A stretch of DNA of 16,280 bases from Actinomycetes bacterium (GTDB lineage Bacteria; Actinomycetota; Acidimicrobiia; Acidimicrobiales; RAAP-2), in assembly GCA_021807655.1 (NCBI GenBank), contig JAKBCT010000014.1, forward strand, positions 1 through 16,280, given 5' to 3'. The translations under genes and the position numbers were made by a program. The notes under the pieces were generated by a model that was not told the origin of the DNA, did no database searches, and saw only the letters and a list, made by a program, of their open reading frames with translations. This document shows, piece after piece, positions 1 to 7,036 of the stretch; position 1 is the first letter of the stretch, and the number at the start of each line of letters is the position of its first letter.

Positions 1-136
1 ACGTCGCCAACGAGGAGTTAGCGATCGCCACCAACCTCCACGGCGTCGCAAAATTCCCCGACACAACGACGCGCGGTTCCTCAGCGTCGAGAGCTGAAAG
101 CCGGCGACCAACGTCCGCTTCAGTAATTGTTTGCAT
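1..136 (-). CDS. N-terminal fragment of a probable acetyl-CoA hydrolase/CoA-transferase family protein (runs off the window)
   Basis: The minus strand is open from an ATG at 136 to the window edge, giving 45 residues. A GGAG lies 7 bases before the ATG, a good ribosome binding site. The reading looks like real protein: an acidic/basic helix (TEADVGRRLSALDAEEPR) followed by VVVSGNFATPWRLV, a hydrophobic strand into a glycine turn. I associate the SGNFATP-like segment with the N-terminal domain of acetyl-CoA hydrolase/CoA-transferase proteins, but the fragment is short, so the family name is tentative; that it is coding is more secure. If right, the enzyme would move or hydrolyse CoA between short acyl groups. 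The gene is divergent from the region leading to the zinc-finger gene at 805. The catalytic glutamate region lies outside the window. Confidence 0.5.
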   Translation of the reverse strand, partial: MQTITEADVGRRLSALDAEEPRVVVSGNFATPWRLVAIANSSLAT

Positions 137-737
137 CACGCAACTCCGATCCGGATCCAGTGTGCCAGACCGGGACGTCGCGGCCGAGTGGGCGATGTCC
201 AGGCGATCGATGTCCAGACCAATGCGACAACTCCGCCGATCATCAACGGCCATTGGAAGCTGTTCGGTCGGCGGTTCACGAGTCGCCATGCCGTTCATCC
301 GTTCACGTTCTGTCGAGCCGGTTGTCGACCCGCCCGTTTTGGGGGCGCCGATAGCGGCTAGGGACCTCGCCCACGCACCGCGGCGCCGACTGGGTTCATC
401 GCCATCACGTCAATGCCACTTCGACGTCGTCACGTCATGGCCAGATCCGCGGGGGTGACGCCACGTCGGCCGTCTTGACTGCTCTGGCGCAGCTCGATGG
501 CGTGCGTGATGGGCCATCGCGCGAACACATCGGCCGACTGCTGGCCAGTGCGCCCGCGTCGATCGGTCAACTGACCGGCCCGCTCGTGACCTCGAGAAGG
601 CAACATTGGCGCATGCGTGACCGTGCCATCGACCACGCGTTACCCACCACGAAACCGGCTCTTCGGGTAATAGCGAGGTGTCAGGCAAATGTCTTCCGAT
701 TGAAGGCATCTTTGCTTGTCGAAGTCGAACTCCTGTC
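137..737. other. Stretch without a convincing gene
   Basis: Several reading frames stay open here on both strands (for example 162-458 and 475-759 on the plus strand, 410-778 on the minus strand). Their translations are Arg/Ser/Pro-rich and low in hydrophobic cores, they overlap one another, and none has a ribosome binding site or a recognisable motif. This is what GC-rich non-coding DNA gives. Decayed coding sequence cannot be excluded. Small structures seen: the direct repeat at 193-217, a 7-bp inverted repeat (CGATGGC at 495-501, GCCATCG at 513-519), and GTCAGG at 680-685 that matches the operator-like half-sites downstream. Confidence 0.5.
193..217. repeat. Direct repeat of CGATGTCCAG, two copies 15 bp apart
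   Basis: CGATGTCCAG occurs at 193-202 and again at 208-217. The copies lie 57-81 bases upstream of the minus-strand start at 136, a plausible place for a regulator site. No protein can be named from the sequence, and a chance repeat is possible. Confidence 0.3.
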
Positions 738-766
738 TTGTCAGGCTGTACCTGACTGAGTAAGGT
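738..766 (+). promoter_or_regulatory. Sigma70-type promoter of the zinc-finger gene: TTGTCA, 17 bp, TAAGGT
   Basis: A -35 hexamer TTGTCA (738-743) and a -10 hexamer TAAGGT (761-766) are separated by 17 bp, the optimal spacing for the main sigma factor. Transcription would start near 773 and give a leader of about 32 bases to the ATG at 805. The promoter is overlapped by the palindrome at 740-756. Confidence 0.6.
740..756. promoter_or_regulatory. Operator-like palindrome GTCAGG-N5-CCTGAC overlapping the promoter
   Basis: GTCAGG (740-745) and its exact reverse complement CCTGAC (751-756) flank a 5-base spacer. The palindrome starts inside the -35 hexamer and covers most of the -35/-10 spacer. 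A further CCTGAC sits at 771-776, 20 bp downstream at the expected transcription start, and another GTCAGG at 680-685. This is the arrangement of a repressor site occupied by a dimer. The regulator is unknown; the HTH-like product of the gene itself is one candidate. Confidence 0.5.
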
Positions 767-804
767 TGGTCCTGACACTGACTTAAAGTCCCAAGGAGAA
801 GCGC

Positions 805-1170
805 ATGGCTATAACCGAGGACACAGCAACGACACACTGCTCTTTCTGTCTGAAACCGAGCAACGAAGTTGCCACGTTGGTCGCTGGCCCGGGCGTCTAT
901 ATCTGTAACGAGTGCTTGGATCTGTCCAGTCAAATCATCAGCAACCCGCCCTCGTTGCCATCAGGTCTGACATCGTGGGAAGAGGGCCTCGACCTTGAAG
1001 GGGTGCTTGCCAGCCTCCCTCGGATGGCCGCCGCTGGTGCACAGGCCGAAAGAAACCTCACCCGATTCGTAAAACGCGCGAGAGAACTGGGCGCGACGTG
1101 GGCAGCTATCGGAGCGTCTCTGGGAATGACCCGTCAGTCGGCGTGGGAGCGCTTCTCTGGCGAGGAGTAG
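805..1170 (+). CDS. Small protein with ClpX-type C4 zinc finger and C-terminal helix-turn-helix-like segment
   Basis: 121 residues. The start ATG has AAGGAG 6 bases upstream. Residues 11-46 form a ClpX-type zinc-binding domain: C12-x2-C15 (CSFC) and C34-x2-C37 (CNEC), with the typical [13 protein letters not shown] segment. In ClpX this domain dimerises and binds adaptors and some substrates, but here there is no AAA+ module. Residues 62-95 look helical. Residues 98-117 ([21 protein letters not shown]) resemble a helix-turn-helix with a Trp-x2-Ile-Gly-x2-Leu-Gly pattern. It is complete and stands alone behind its own promoter. It could be a DNA-binding regulator sensing through the zinc finger, or an adaptor competing with the ClpX N-domain; I cannot tell which. 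The domain assignment is firm, the function is not. Confidence 0.85.
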   Translation: MAITEDTATTHCSFCLKPSNEVATLVAGPGVYICNECLDLSSQIISNPPSLPSGLTSWEEGLDLEGVLASLPRMAAAGAQAERNLTRFVKRARELGATWAAIGASLGMTRQSAWERFSGEE

Positions 1171-1321
1171 GTGACCCGTTCCAACCCCGCTGGTCGCTCG
1201 AGTGAGTCGCAGGGTGACGTACTCGGCGCAGGTTGCATGACGCCATGGTGAACAGCTCACCCCGCCAGTACCGGAAGAGCCACGAAACCTGATCAGCAGC
1301 CGCGGGCCCGACCAATCACTC

Positions 1322-1397
1322 TGGAGCGGACGACCGGGCTCGAACCGGCGACCTCGACCTTGGCAAGGTCGCGCTCTACCAACTGAGCTACGTCCGC
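1322..1397 (-). tRNA. tRNA-Gly (anticodon GCC)
   Basis: On the minus strand a 7-bp acceptor stem GCGGACG/CGTCCGC pairs perfectly. The D-arm contains AGCTCAGTTGGTAGAGC. The anticodon arm is CGACC-TTGCCAA-GGTCG with anticodon GCC, and the T-arm contains GGTTCGAGCC. The discriminator is T, followed by an encoded CCA (1324-1322). It reads GGC and GGT codons. It lies between the zinc-finger gene and dut, in the same direction as dut. Confidence 0.96.
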
Positions 1398-1457
1398 GTC
1401 ACTCCCAGTGTAGCGGACTCCGTCGCCGAGGGATGTTGCGGGTGGATCCCTCGCGGT

Positions 1458-1892
1458 CTATCGACCTGAACTCCCAAATCCTCCCGCGCCACGATTCGAG
1501 ACGGGTAACCGTTCGACAAGCCGGAAGTCAATGGTCGCTACCGGCATCACGACGAGTTGGGCGATCCGATCGCCTTCGTGCACGACGTAGTCGTTATCTG
1601 GGTCGAGGTTCACCAACGCCACCTTGACTTCGCCGCGGTAACCCGAATCAATCAGGCCGGGGGCATTAGCGCAGGTGACTCCGTGTCGAAGAGCCAAGCC
1701 ACTGCGGGGCAGAACGAAGCCACCAAAACCCGCCGGAATGGCGACGGCGACGCCGGTACCAACGAGCGCACGGCCGCCGCGTGGTGCAAGTCGATGGGAT
1801 TCCACGGCAACCAGGTCGAAGCCGGCGTCGCCTTCGTGCGCGCGACTGGGCACAACTGCCACGTCACGCAGTTTGGTGATGGGGATATCCAT
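1458..1892 (-). CDS. dut: Deoxyuridine 5'-triphosphate nucleotidohydrolase (dUTPase)
   Basis: 144 residues. Hydrolyses dUTP to dUMP and pyrophosphate, keeping uracil out of DNA and supplying thymidylate synthesis; cytoplasmic homotrimer. All five trimeric dUTPase motifs are present: DAGFDL (22-27), PRSGLA (62-67), GLIDSGYRGEV (79-89, with catalytic D82 and uracil-stacking Y85), GDRIAQLVV (107-115), and the C-terminal Gly-rich arm RGAGGFGSSG (134-143). An open frame extends upstream to 2120, but homology begins at MDIPI, so the start is ATG at 1892. There is no Shine-Dalgarno; TATCCT ends 7 bases before the ATG, suggesting a leaderless transcript. The gene is divergent from orn with only 48 bp between the two start codons. 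Confidence 0.96.
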   Translation of the reverse strand: MDIPITKLRDVAVVPSRAHEGDAGFDLVAVESHRLAPRGGRALVGTGVAVAIPAGFGGFVLPRSGLALRHGVTCANAPGLIDSGYRGEVKVALVNLDPDNDYVVHEGDRIAQLVVMPVATIDFRLVERLPVSNRGAGGFGSSGR

Positions 1893-1899
1893 GGCGCGA

Positions 1900-1905
1900 A
1901 GGATA
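1900..1905 (-). promoter_or_regulatory. Putative -10 hexamer TATCCT for leaderless dut
   Basis: TATCCT on the minus strand ends 7 bases before the dut ATG. This would place the transcription start at or one base before the start codon. No clear -35 is visible; its position would fall against the -10 of the divergent orn promoter. Confidence 0.45.
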
Positions 1906-1928
1906 CTTCTCTCGTCTGGGTACTTCGA

Positions 1929-1934
1929 TAGTGT
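1929..1934 (+). promoter_or_regulatory. Putative -10 hexamer TAGTGT for leaderless orn
   Basis: TAGTGT ends 6 bases before the orn ATG at 1941, placing the transcription start on the A of the start codon. No convincing -35 is seen. The two opposing -10 boxes of dut and orn are 23 bp apart, so simultaneous polymerase binding seems unlikely. Confidence 0.45.
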
Positions 1935-1940
1935 CGGTCC

Positions 1941-2504
1941 ATGCTCGCGTGGATGGACCTGGAGATGACCGGACTCGAACCAGATCGCCACGTGATCGTG
2001 GAGATCGCGACCATCATTACCGATGACCACCTCACTATCGTCGCGGAGGGTCCCGACCTCGTCATCGGTGCCACCGCGGATCAGCTTGCCCACATGGGTG
2101 ACTTCGTAACGCGAATGCACTCGAAGTCAGGGCTGCTCCACGCTATTCGCCAGTCCACGGTCACGGTGTCCGAGGCTGAGCAGTTGACGTTGGCGTTCTT
2201 ACGCCAGTACATCAGTGATCCGGGGACCGTTCCCTTGTGTGGCAATTCGATAGGCACTGACCGTCGCTTTCTCCAGGAGTACATGCCCGAGCTTGAATCC
2301 TTCTTTCACTACCGCAACGTTGACGTCTCTACGATCAAAGAACTTGCGCGACGCTGGCATCCCGACGTGCTCGCCGAACTGCCCGACAAGGAATCCAGCC
2401 ACCGGGCACTCGACGACATCAGAGAGTCGATCGAGGAACTCGCTCACTATCGAGATCGGCTCTTTCCCAAGCCAGCGCCAACGACCGACGTTCCACATGA
2501 GTGA
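1941..2504 (+). CDS. orn: Oligoribonuclease (DEDDh 3'-5' exoribonuclease)
   Basis: 187 residues, the usual family length. Degrades 2-5 nt RNA products, including pGpG from cyclic-di-GMP turnover, to mononucleotides. The DEDDh catalytic set is visible: D6 and E8 in DLEMTGL, D107 in GNSIGTDRRFL, and H154 with D159 in HRALDDIRESI. The segment RMHSKSGLL (58-66) is the typical Orn substrate-loop region. The start ATG at 1941 gives the canonical N-terminus and lacks a Shine-Dalgarno (see the TAGTGT box). Its last 8 bases overlap the acyl-CoA ligase start at 2497, so the two are probably translationally coupled. Confidence 0.96.
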   Translation: MLAWMDLEMTGLEPDRHVIVEIATIITDDHLTIVAEGPDLVIGATADQLAHMGDFVTRMHSKSGLLHAIRQSTVTVSEAEQLTLAFLRQYISDPGTVPLCGNSIGTDRRFLQEYMPELESFFHYRNVDVSTIKELARRWHPDVLAELPDKESSHRALDDIRESIEELAHYRDRLFPKPAPTTDVPHE

Positions 2505-4248
2505 GCCGCACCTGTCGCTGACTGCCGCCACCGCCACCTTGACGTCGGCGGGGCAACTTTTCGAAACCGAGCGACAAGTGGTGCGGGGAATCGAAATGTC
2601 GGTTTGGAAGCACGCACCCGGCAACCTTCGCGAGGTGCTCAACCTGTCGCTTCGTCACGGCGAGCGAGAGTTCCTCATCTACGGTAGTCAGCGGATCACG
2701 TTCGATGAGCACTTCCGGATCGCCGCGACGCTCTCGCATCGATTGCGTGACGGTGGCGTCCAGGCTGGGGACCGTGTGGCCATCGCGTCGCGAAATCTCC
2801 CGTCGTGGGTGAGTGCGTTCTGGGGCATCGTCAGTGCCGGGGCGATTGCCGTGCCACTGAACGCGTGGTGGACCACCGAGGAACTGCGTTACGGGCTCGC
2901 CGACTCGGGTACGCGAGTCGCCTTCGTCGACGAAGAGCGACTGGACCGGGTTTGGCCCCTCCTCGACGAATTGGACCACCTAACCACCGTGGTCGTCATG
3001 TCCGATGTTCCCGGCCAGGTGCGCGCTCTGTCACCTCATACGCGCGTGCAGATCTTGTCGTTCGACGAATATCTGGGATCCGTTGACCAAACGATCACGC
3101 CCGTCGATATCGCCATCGATGCGGACGACGACGCGACCATGTTCTACACCTCGGGTACCACGGGCCACCCCAAGGGCGCCATCGGCACGCACCGCAATGT
3201 CGTAACCAATCTGATGAATCTCTTCTTCATTGGCCAACGATCAACGCTGCGCTTGGGCGACGACGGCGACCACGCCATCCCCGCTGGACCGAGCGCCAAC
3301 TTGCTCAACATCCCGCTGTTCCACGCCACGGGTTGTCTAGCCGTAATGGTCGTCTGCACGGCCAGCGGTGGCAAGCTCGTCATGACCCACCACTTCGATC
3401 CCGGCGAAGCGTTGGCGATCATCGAGCGCGAGCGCATCACAACCATCGGTGGCGTGCCGACCGTCGTCATGCAAATTCTCGACCACCCGGACTTTTCCAA
3501 CTACGACGTCTCGAGCGTCCGGCTCGTCTCCTACGGTGGTGCGCCGGCACCGCCCGAACTCGTCCGGCGAATTCGCAGCGCCTTCAATCTCGCGCAGCCG
3601 GGAAACGGCTATGGGCTCACCGAAACCGCGGCCGCGGTGGCGCTCAACACCGGACCCGACTACGTCGAACGACCGACTAGTTGCGGGACGGTCGTTCCCG
3701 TTTGCGAGGTCGCGGTCGTTCCCGACGGGTATGAGGGCGAAGAACCCCCGACGATGAACGACCCGGGTGTCGTCGGTGAACTCTGGATCAAGGGACCCAA
3801 CGTCGTGCGAGGCTACTGGAACAAACCCGAAGAAACCGCGCGATCGTTCACCGCCGGCTGGTTGCACACTGGTGACGTGGCTCGCATCGACGAGGAGGGA
3901 TTCATCTACATTGTCGATCGCGCCAAGGACGTGATAATCCGAGGCGGCGAAAACGTCTACTCGGTCATCGTCGAGGCCGCCCTCTTCGAGCACCCCGACG
4001 TCGCGGACTGCGCGGTTATCGGACTCCCCCACCCGACCCTTGGTGAAGAAGTAGCCGCGGTTGTTGTCTTGCGTCCGGGCCGCCAGATTCGGGCCGAGGA
4101 GTTGAGTAAGCACGTGACCCATCGGCTCGCGAGATTCGAGATTCCCACCAAGTACTTCTTTCGTGGTGAACCATTACCGCGAAACCCGCAGGGCAAAGTG
4201 CTCAAGCGGGCACTGCGCGAGGCACTGTTGCGAGTTTCATCGGACTAG
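2497..4248 (+). CDS. Acyl-CoA synthetase / AMP-forming fatty-acid-CoA ligase (FadD-like)
   Basis: 583 residues, a full-length class I adenylate-forming enzyme. It would activate a carboxylic acid as acyl-AMP and transfer it to CoA; the acid cannot be told from sequence. Core motifs in order: phosphate loop YTSGTTGHPKG (217-227), GYGLTE (371-376), GWLHTGD (454-460), hinge DRAKDVIIRGGENVYS (474-489), and C-terminal PRNPQGKVLKR (561-571) with catalytic Lys567. The hinge has Ser where GGENxYP is usual, a minor change. A longer open frame reaches back to 2293, but that part lies inside orn in another frame; the ATG at 2497, overlapping the orn stop by 8 bases, is the sensible start. The N-terminus (1-45) looks like the typical extension before the ANL core. 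The neighbour suggests co-transcription rather than shared function. Confidence 0.93.
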   Translation: MSEPHLSLTAATATLTSAGQLFETERQVVRGIEMSVWKHAPGNLREVLNLSLRHGEREFLIYGSQRITFDEHFRIAATLSHRLRDGGVQAGDRVAIASRNLPSWVSAFWGIVSAGAIAVPLNAWWTTEELRYGLADSGTRVAFVDEERLDRVWPLLDELDHLTTVVVMSDVPGQVRALSPHTRVQILSFDEYLGSVDQTITPVDIAIDADDDATMFYTSGTTGHPKGAIGTHRNVVTNLMNLFFIGQRSTLRLGDDGDHAIPAGPSANLLNIPLFHATGCLAVMVVCTASGGKLVMTHHFDPGEALAIIERERITTIGGVPTVVMQILDHPDFSNYDVSSVRLVSYGGAPAPPELVRRIRSAFNLAQPGNGYGLTETAAAVALNTGPDYVERPTSCGTVVPVCEVAVVPDGYEGEEPPTMNDPGVVGELWIKGPNVVRGYWNKPEETARSFTAGWLHTGDVARIDEEGFIYIVDRAKDVIIRGGENVYSVIVEAALFEHPDVADCAVIGLPHPTLGEEVAAVVVLRPGRQIRAEELSKHVTHRLARFEIPTKYFFRGEPLPRNPQGKVLKRALREALLRVSSD

Positions 4249-4342
4249 GTACCCGCCTTGCCCCCAGCCGAGTGCGGCGAATGACGTCGCCGGAAGTGAA
4301 GAATCATCTGGGGAATCCAGGCACCCCTCATCGACGTCGCGC

Positions 4343-4366
4343 GGTCGCGGCCCGCGTGCCGCGACC
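4343..4366. terminator. Hairpin between convergent genes, possible bidirectional terminator
   Basis: GGTCGCGG (4343-4350) and CCGCGACC (4359-4366) form a perfect 8-bp GC-rich stem with an 8-base loop. It lies 95 bases after the acyl-CoA ligase stop and 8 bases beyond the peroxiredoxin stop, so it could serve both strands. There is no U-tract on either side, which is common in GC-rich actinobacteria but weakens the call. Confidence 0.5.
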
Positions 4367-4373
4367 ACTCATC

Positions 4374-5009
4374 TCACTTGTTCGGCTGTGGGGTGAGTCG
4401 CAGATAGTCCTTCAACTTGCGAAAGCCCTTGGGAAACTTCGTCTTGGCTTCGTCGTCCGATATCGAGTTCGCAATGATCACGTCGTCACCGTCACGCCAG
4501 TTGACCGGCGTGGCCACCGAGTAGCCCGCCACCAGTTGCAGCGAGTCGAGGACGCGAATTATCTCGTCGATATTGCGTCCCGTCGACGCCGGATAGGTGA
4601 GCGTCAACTTCACCTTCTTGTCGGGACCAATGATGAACACGCTGCGAACCGTCAACGTATCGTTGGCGTTGGGGTGAATCATGTCGTAGAGGCCAGCGAC
4701 TTTACGCTCCTCGTCGCCGATGATGGGAAAGTTAAGCGGCGTTCCCTGGGTTTCGGCGATGTCGCCCTTCCACTGTTGGTGCGAGGCGACATCGTCGACC
4801 GACACGCCGATGATCTTGGTGTTTCGACGGTCGAATTCTGCCTTGCGAGCCGCGAAGGCGCCCAGTTCGGTCGTGCACACCGGTGTGAAATCCTTGGGGT
4901 GCGAAAAGAGAATTCCCCAACTGTCACCGAGCCATTCGTAAAAGTTGATCGGGCCATCCGTAGTGTCCGCTGAGAAGTCGGGGGCTAGGTCACCGAGGCG
5001 AATCGACAT
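4374..5009 (-). CDS. 1-Cys peroxiredoxin (Prx6-type, AhpC/TSA family)
   Basis: 211 residues. A cytoplasmic thiol peroxidase that reduces hydrogen peroxide and organic hydroperoxides. The peroxidatic Cys45 sits in DFTPVCTTE (40-48), with the conserved Arg122 in TVRSVF. No other cysteine occurs, so it is a true 1-Cys enzyme needing an external thiol reductant. The C-terminal extension (about 145-211, including PVNWRDGDDVII) marks the Prx6 subgroup over shorter AhpC proteins. The frame extends 9 codons further upstream, but AAGGAG lies 6 bases before the ATG at 5009, which fixes the start. It is transcribed convergently with the acyl-CoA ligase gene. No clear promoter or OxyR-like site was recognised in the 202 bp before it. 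Confidence 0.94.
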   Translation of the reverse strand: MSIRLGDLAPDFSADTTDGPINFYEWLGDSWGILFSHPKDFTPVCTTELGAFAARKAEFDRRNTKIIGVSVDDVASHQQWKGDIAETQGTPLNFPIIGDEERKVAGLYDMIHPNANDTLTVRSVFIIGPDKKVKLTLTYPASTGRNIDEIIRVLDSLQLVAGYSVATPVNWRDGDDVIIANSISDDEAKTKFPKGFRKLKDYLRLTPQPNK

Positions 5010-5211
5010 GTTGACTCCTTGTGGTTGCGTGGTCAATCCAACAACTGCGGCGCCAGCATATCGGGAGTCGTCGAGGACCCCACGCGATCTTTGAGCCCAG
5101 CGTCGGATTCGCGGGCGTCGCGTCGTCGCGTCGAGCTCATGGGCTTGGTTCTATGTGGCGACTGTGATTCGGTGGGTCCAAGTAGGTCACACGCTGTGAG
5201 AAACTAGAGCG

Positions 5212-5901
5212 GTGACTGAAGACGTGACCGCCTCGCCCGTCGTCGCCGCATTCGATCTCGACGGGACGCTGACCGAAGGCGGCAGCGTCTTTCGTTGGCT
5301 TCGTTGGATCGCCGGGGGCGGACGGACCTTCGCGGCGGCGCTGCGGCTCGCGATTCCCTTGGGCATCGGCGCGGTGCGCAGCGGTCCGAGCGCCGACCGT
5401 GCCAAGGAGCGACTCTTCCTGCGACTGCTGGCCGGGCGCGATGAGGCCGAGGTCACGTCGCGTTCGCACGCGTTCATTCTCGATCACCTCGAGCAACGAC
5501 TTCGACCCAAGACCCTGGGGCGGCTTCGCTGGCACCTCCTCCAGGGGCACGACGTCGTGATCGTGTCAGCGTCGCCCCAACTGTACGTGGCGGTGGTTGC
5601 CGAACAACTCGGCGCGCTCGGGGCACTCGGCACGCGGCTCGCCACGGACCCACTCGGTCGTCTCACCGGCGGCTATCTCGGACGTAACTGCCGCGGATCG
5701 GAGAAGATGCGACGACTCTCGGACTGGATCGCGGAACGTCATTACGCCACCGAACCGATCATCTACGCCTACGGGAACTCCCGCGGCGATCGAAGGTTAC
5801 TTCGCGTCGCCACCTATCCGATCAACGCCGGGCGGTTGGGGCGCCTCGGCTCGTTGCGACGCTATCCGCGCTTGACGTCCGAAACCCCTACCACTGCGTG
5901 A
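5212..5901 (+). CDS. HAD-superfamily subfamily IB phosphatase
   Basis: 229 residues. HAD motifs are in order: motif I DLDGT (D15 nucleophile, D17), motif II VSAS (118-121), motif III Lys165 after a glycine-rich stretch, and motif IV YGNSRGD (187-193), where Asn replaces the first Asp, as seen in some relatives. The hydrophobic helices at 37-56 form the cap region. This is the SerB/PgpC-like IB class; phosphoserine, phosphatidylglycerophosphate or another small phosphomonoester could be the substrate, and I cannot choose. The start GTG at 5212 lacks a strong ribosome binding site, but the catalytic motif begins only 14 residues in, so no later start is possible. Its 3' end overlaps the end of the convergent ABC ATPase gene by 14 bases. 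Confidence 0.85.
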   Translation: MTEDVTASPVVAAFDLDGTLTEGGSVFRWLRWIAGGGRTFAAALRLAIPLGIGAVRSGPSADRAKERLFLRLLAGRDEAEVTSRSHAFILDHLEQRLRPKTLGRLRWHLLQGHDVVIVSASPQLYVAVVAEQLGALGALGTRLATDPLGRLTGGYLGRNCRGSEKMRRLSDWIAERHYATEPIIYAYGNSRGDRRLLRVATYPINAGRLGRLGSLRRYPRLTSETPTTA

Positions 5902-7036
5902 TCGAAGAATCAATGGCCACGACGCCCCCAGCTCGACCATCGTAAAGAACTTGGAGTGATGCCGCCTTCTCGCTCCAGGCAATCACCGTCGCGCCCTCGG
6001 GCTCGACCAGACCCACGTTGAGGTCGTAGACGCCATCGAGCAGCGGGACGTTCGAGAACGCAACACCCACTCGGTTCGTACCTGGGCGAAGCGTCACCGG
6101 CGCCGACTGGGCGTCGTTTCGACTCACCAGCAGACCCGTTCGCGTAAACACCTCCAAGACGAGATTGCCGCTGACGGCACGTTCACTGGTGAAGGACACG
6201 TCGATGGTCATGCCGGCGCCGTGACGCACCTCGAATGCGCCCGTGTCGCTCGACACGCCGTCGATGCGAACGGAGCCCGCGCCCGCGGGTCGGTGATCGG
6301 CCACGTCACCCAACAATCGTTCGCGGAAGATCCGTAGTGAGTCGGTCACGGGACCGTCGGCCACCATGTGCCCTTGGTCAAGGACGATGGCGCGATCACA
6401 GATCGCGCGCACCGTATCGGCTTGGTGCGTCACGAGCAAGATGGTGCGCCCCTCACGTTGGAAGTGACGGATTCGATCAATGCATTTAGCTTGGAATCGC
6501 TCGTCGCCGACGGCCAACACCTCATCGACCACCAAGATGTCGGGATCGACGTTCACCGCCACGGCGAAGGCCAACCGCACGTACATCCCACTCGAGTAGA
6601 ACTTCACTGGCGTATCGATGAAATGTTCGAGTTCGCTAAAGGCGACAACGTCATCGAAGATCTGGTCGACCATCTTGTGGGTGAAGCCGAGCATCGAGCC
6701 GTAGAGGTACACGTTGTCACGGCCCGAGAGCTCGTGCTGAAACCCGGCACCCAACTCCAGGAGCGCCGCGAGATTGCCGCGAAGGCGAATCTGGCCGGCG
6801 GTTGGCTGCAACACCCCACAGATGCACTTCAATAACGTTGATTTTCCAGAGCCGTTGTGGCCGACGATACCCAGGGTTTCACCCTGGCCCACCACGAAGT
6901 TGATGTCGACGAGAGCATCAAACTCTTCTGACGACCCCGACCGGGGATGCAGTATGCGCTCCTTGAGCGTTTGACTGCGCTCGTGGTGGATCGTGAATCG
7001 CTTCGCGATACCGTCAACTTCAATGGCGTTCACCAC
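5888..7036 (-). CDS. ABC transporter ATP-binding protein, Wzt/TagH type, with C-terminal Wzt-like domain
   Basis: 382 residues. The nucleotide-binding domain spans about 1-245: Walker A GHNGSGKST (59-67), Q-loop at Q100 in ELGAGFQ, signature YSSGMYVRL (147-155, the variant typical of polysaccharide and teichoic-acid exporters rather than LSGGQ), Walker B ILVVDEVLAVGD (167-178) and H-loop His204. Residues about 250-380 form a beta-rich extension like the Wzt C-terminal domain that recognises the end of the glycan chain. It would power export of a lipid-linked surface polysaccharide with the adjacent permease. The GTG start at 7036 shares its G with the permease stop (TAGTG), implying coupled translation. 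No glycosyltransferase is in the window, so the exported glycan is unknown. Called wzt-like, not wzt. Confidence 0.92.
   Translation of the reverse strand: MVNAIEVDGIAKRFTIHHERSQTLKERILHPRSGSSEEFDALVDINFVVGQGETLGIVGHNGSGKSTLLKCICGVLQPTAGQIRLRGNLAALLELGAGFQHELSGRDNVYLYGSMLGFTHKMVDQIFDDVVAFSELEHFIDTPVKFYSSGMYVRLAFAVAVNVDPDILVVDEVLAVGDERFQAKCIDRIRHFQREGRTILLVTHQADTVRAICDRAIVLDQGHMVADGPVTDSLRIFRERLLGDVADHRPAGAGSVRIDGVSSDTGAFEVRHGAGMTIDVSFTSERAVSGNLVLEVFTRTGLLVSRNDAQSAPVTLRPGTNRVGVAFSNVPLLDGVYDLNVGLVEPEGATVIAWSEKAASLQVLYDGRAGGVVAIDSSITQW

Noticed and set aside
355..759. Long open plus-strand frame (405 bases, possible start at 475)
   Set aside because: No ribosome binding site, no recognisable motif, Arg/Ser/Pro-rich composition, and an equally long open frame on the opposite strand. 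GC-rich DNA gives such frames by chance.
410..778. Minus-strand frame of 122 codons
   Set aside because: Its putative start lies inside the promoter of the zinc-finger gene, its sequence is low in hydrophobic residues, and no family resemblance was seen.
1246..1260. Small hairpin GGTGA-ACAGC-TCACC after the zinc-finger gene, considered as a terminator
   Set aside because: Only 5 bp, no U-tract, about 75 bases beyond the stop codon; too weak to call.
1893..2120. 76-codon N-terminal extension of dUTPase
   Set aside because: Antisense to orn; dUTPase homology starts exactly at MDIPI, and a promoter box sits just upstream of it.
2293..2496. N-terminal extension of the acyl-CoA ligase
   Set aside because: Lies wholly inside orn in a different frame; the ATG at 2497 overlaps the orn stop and gives the normal family N-terminus.
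3337..4122. 261-codon minus-strand frame inside the acyl-CoA ligase gene
   Set aside because: Antisense shadow of a gene with all its catalytic motifs; the Asp/Arg/Val-rich translation mirrors the codon use of the real strand.
5888..5901. Possible frameshift where the HAD and ATPase genes run into each other
   Set aside because: Both genes are complete with family-typical ends; this is a simple convergent overlap of 14 bases.
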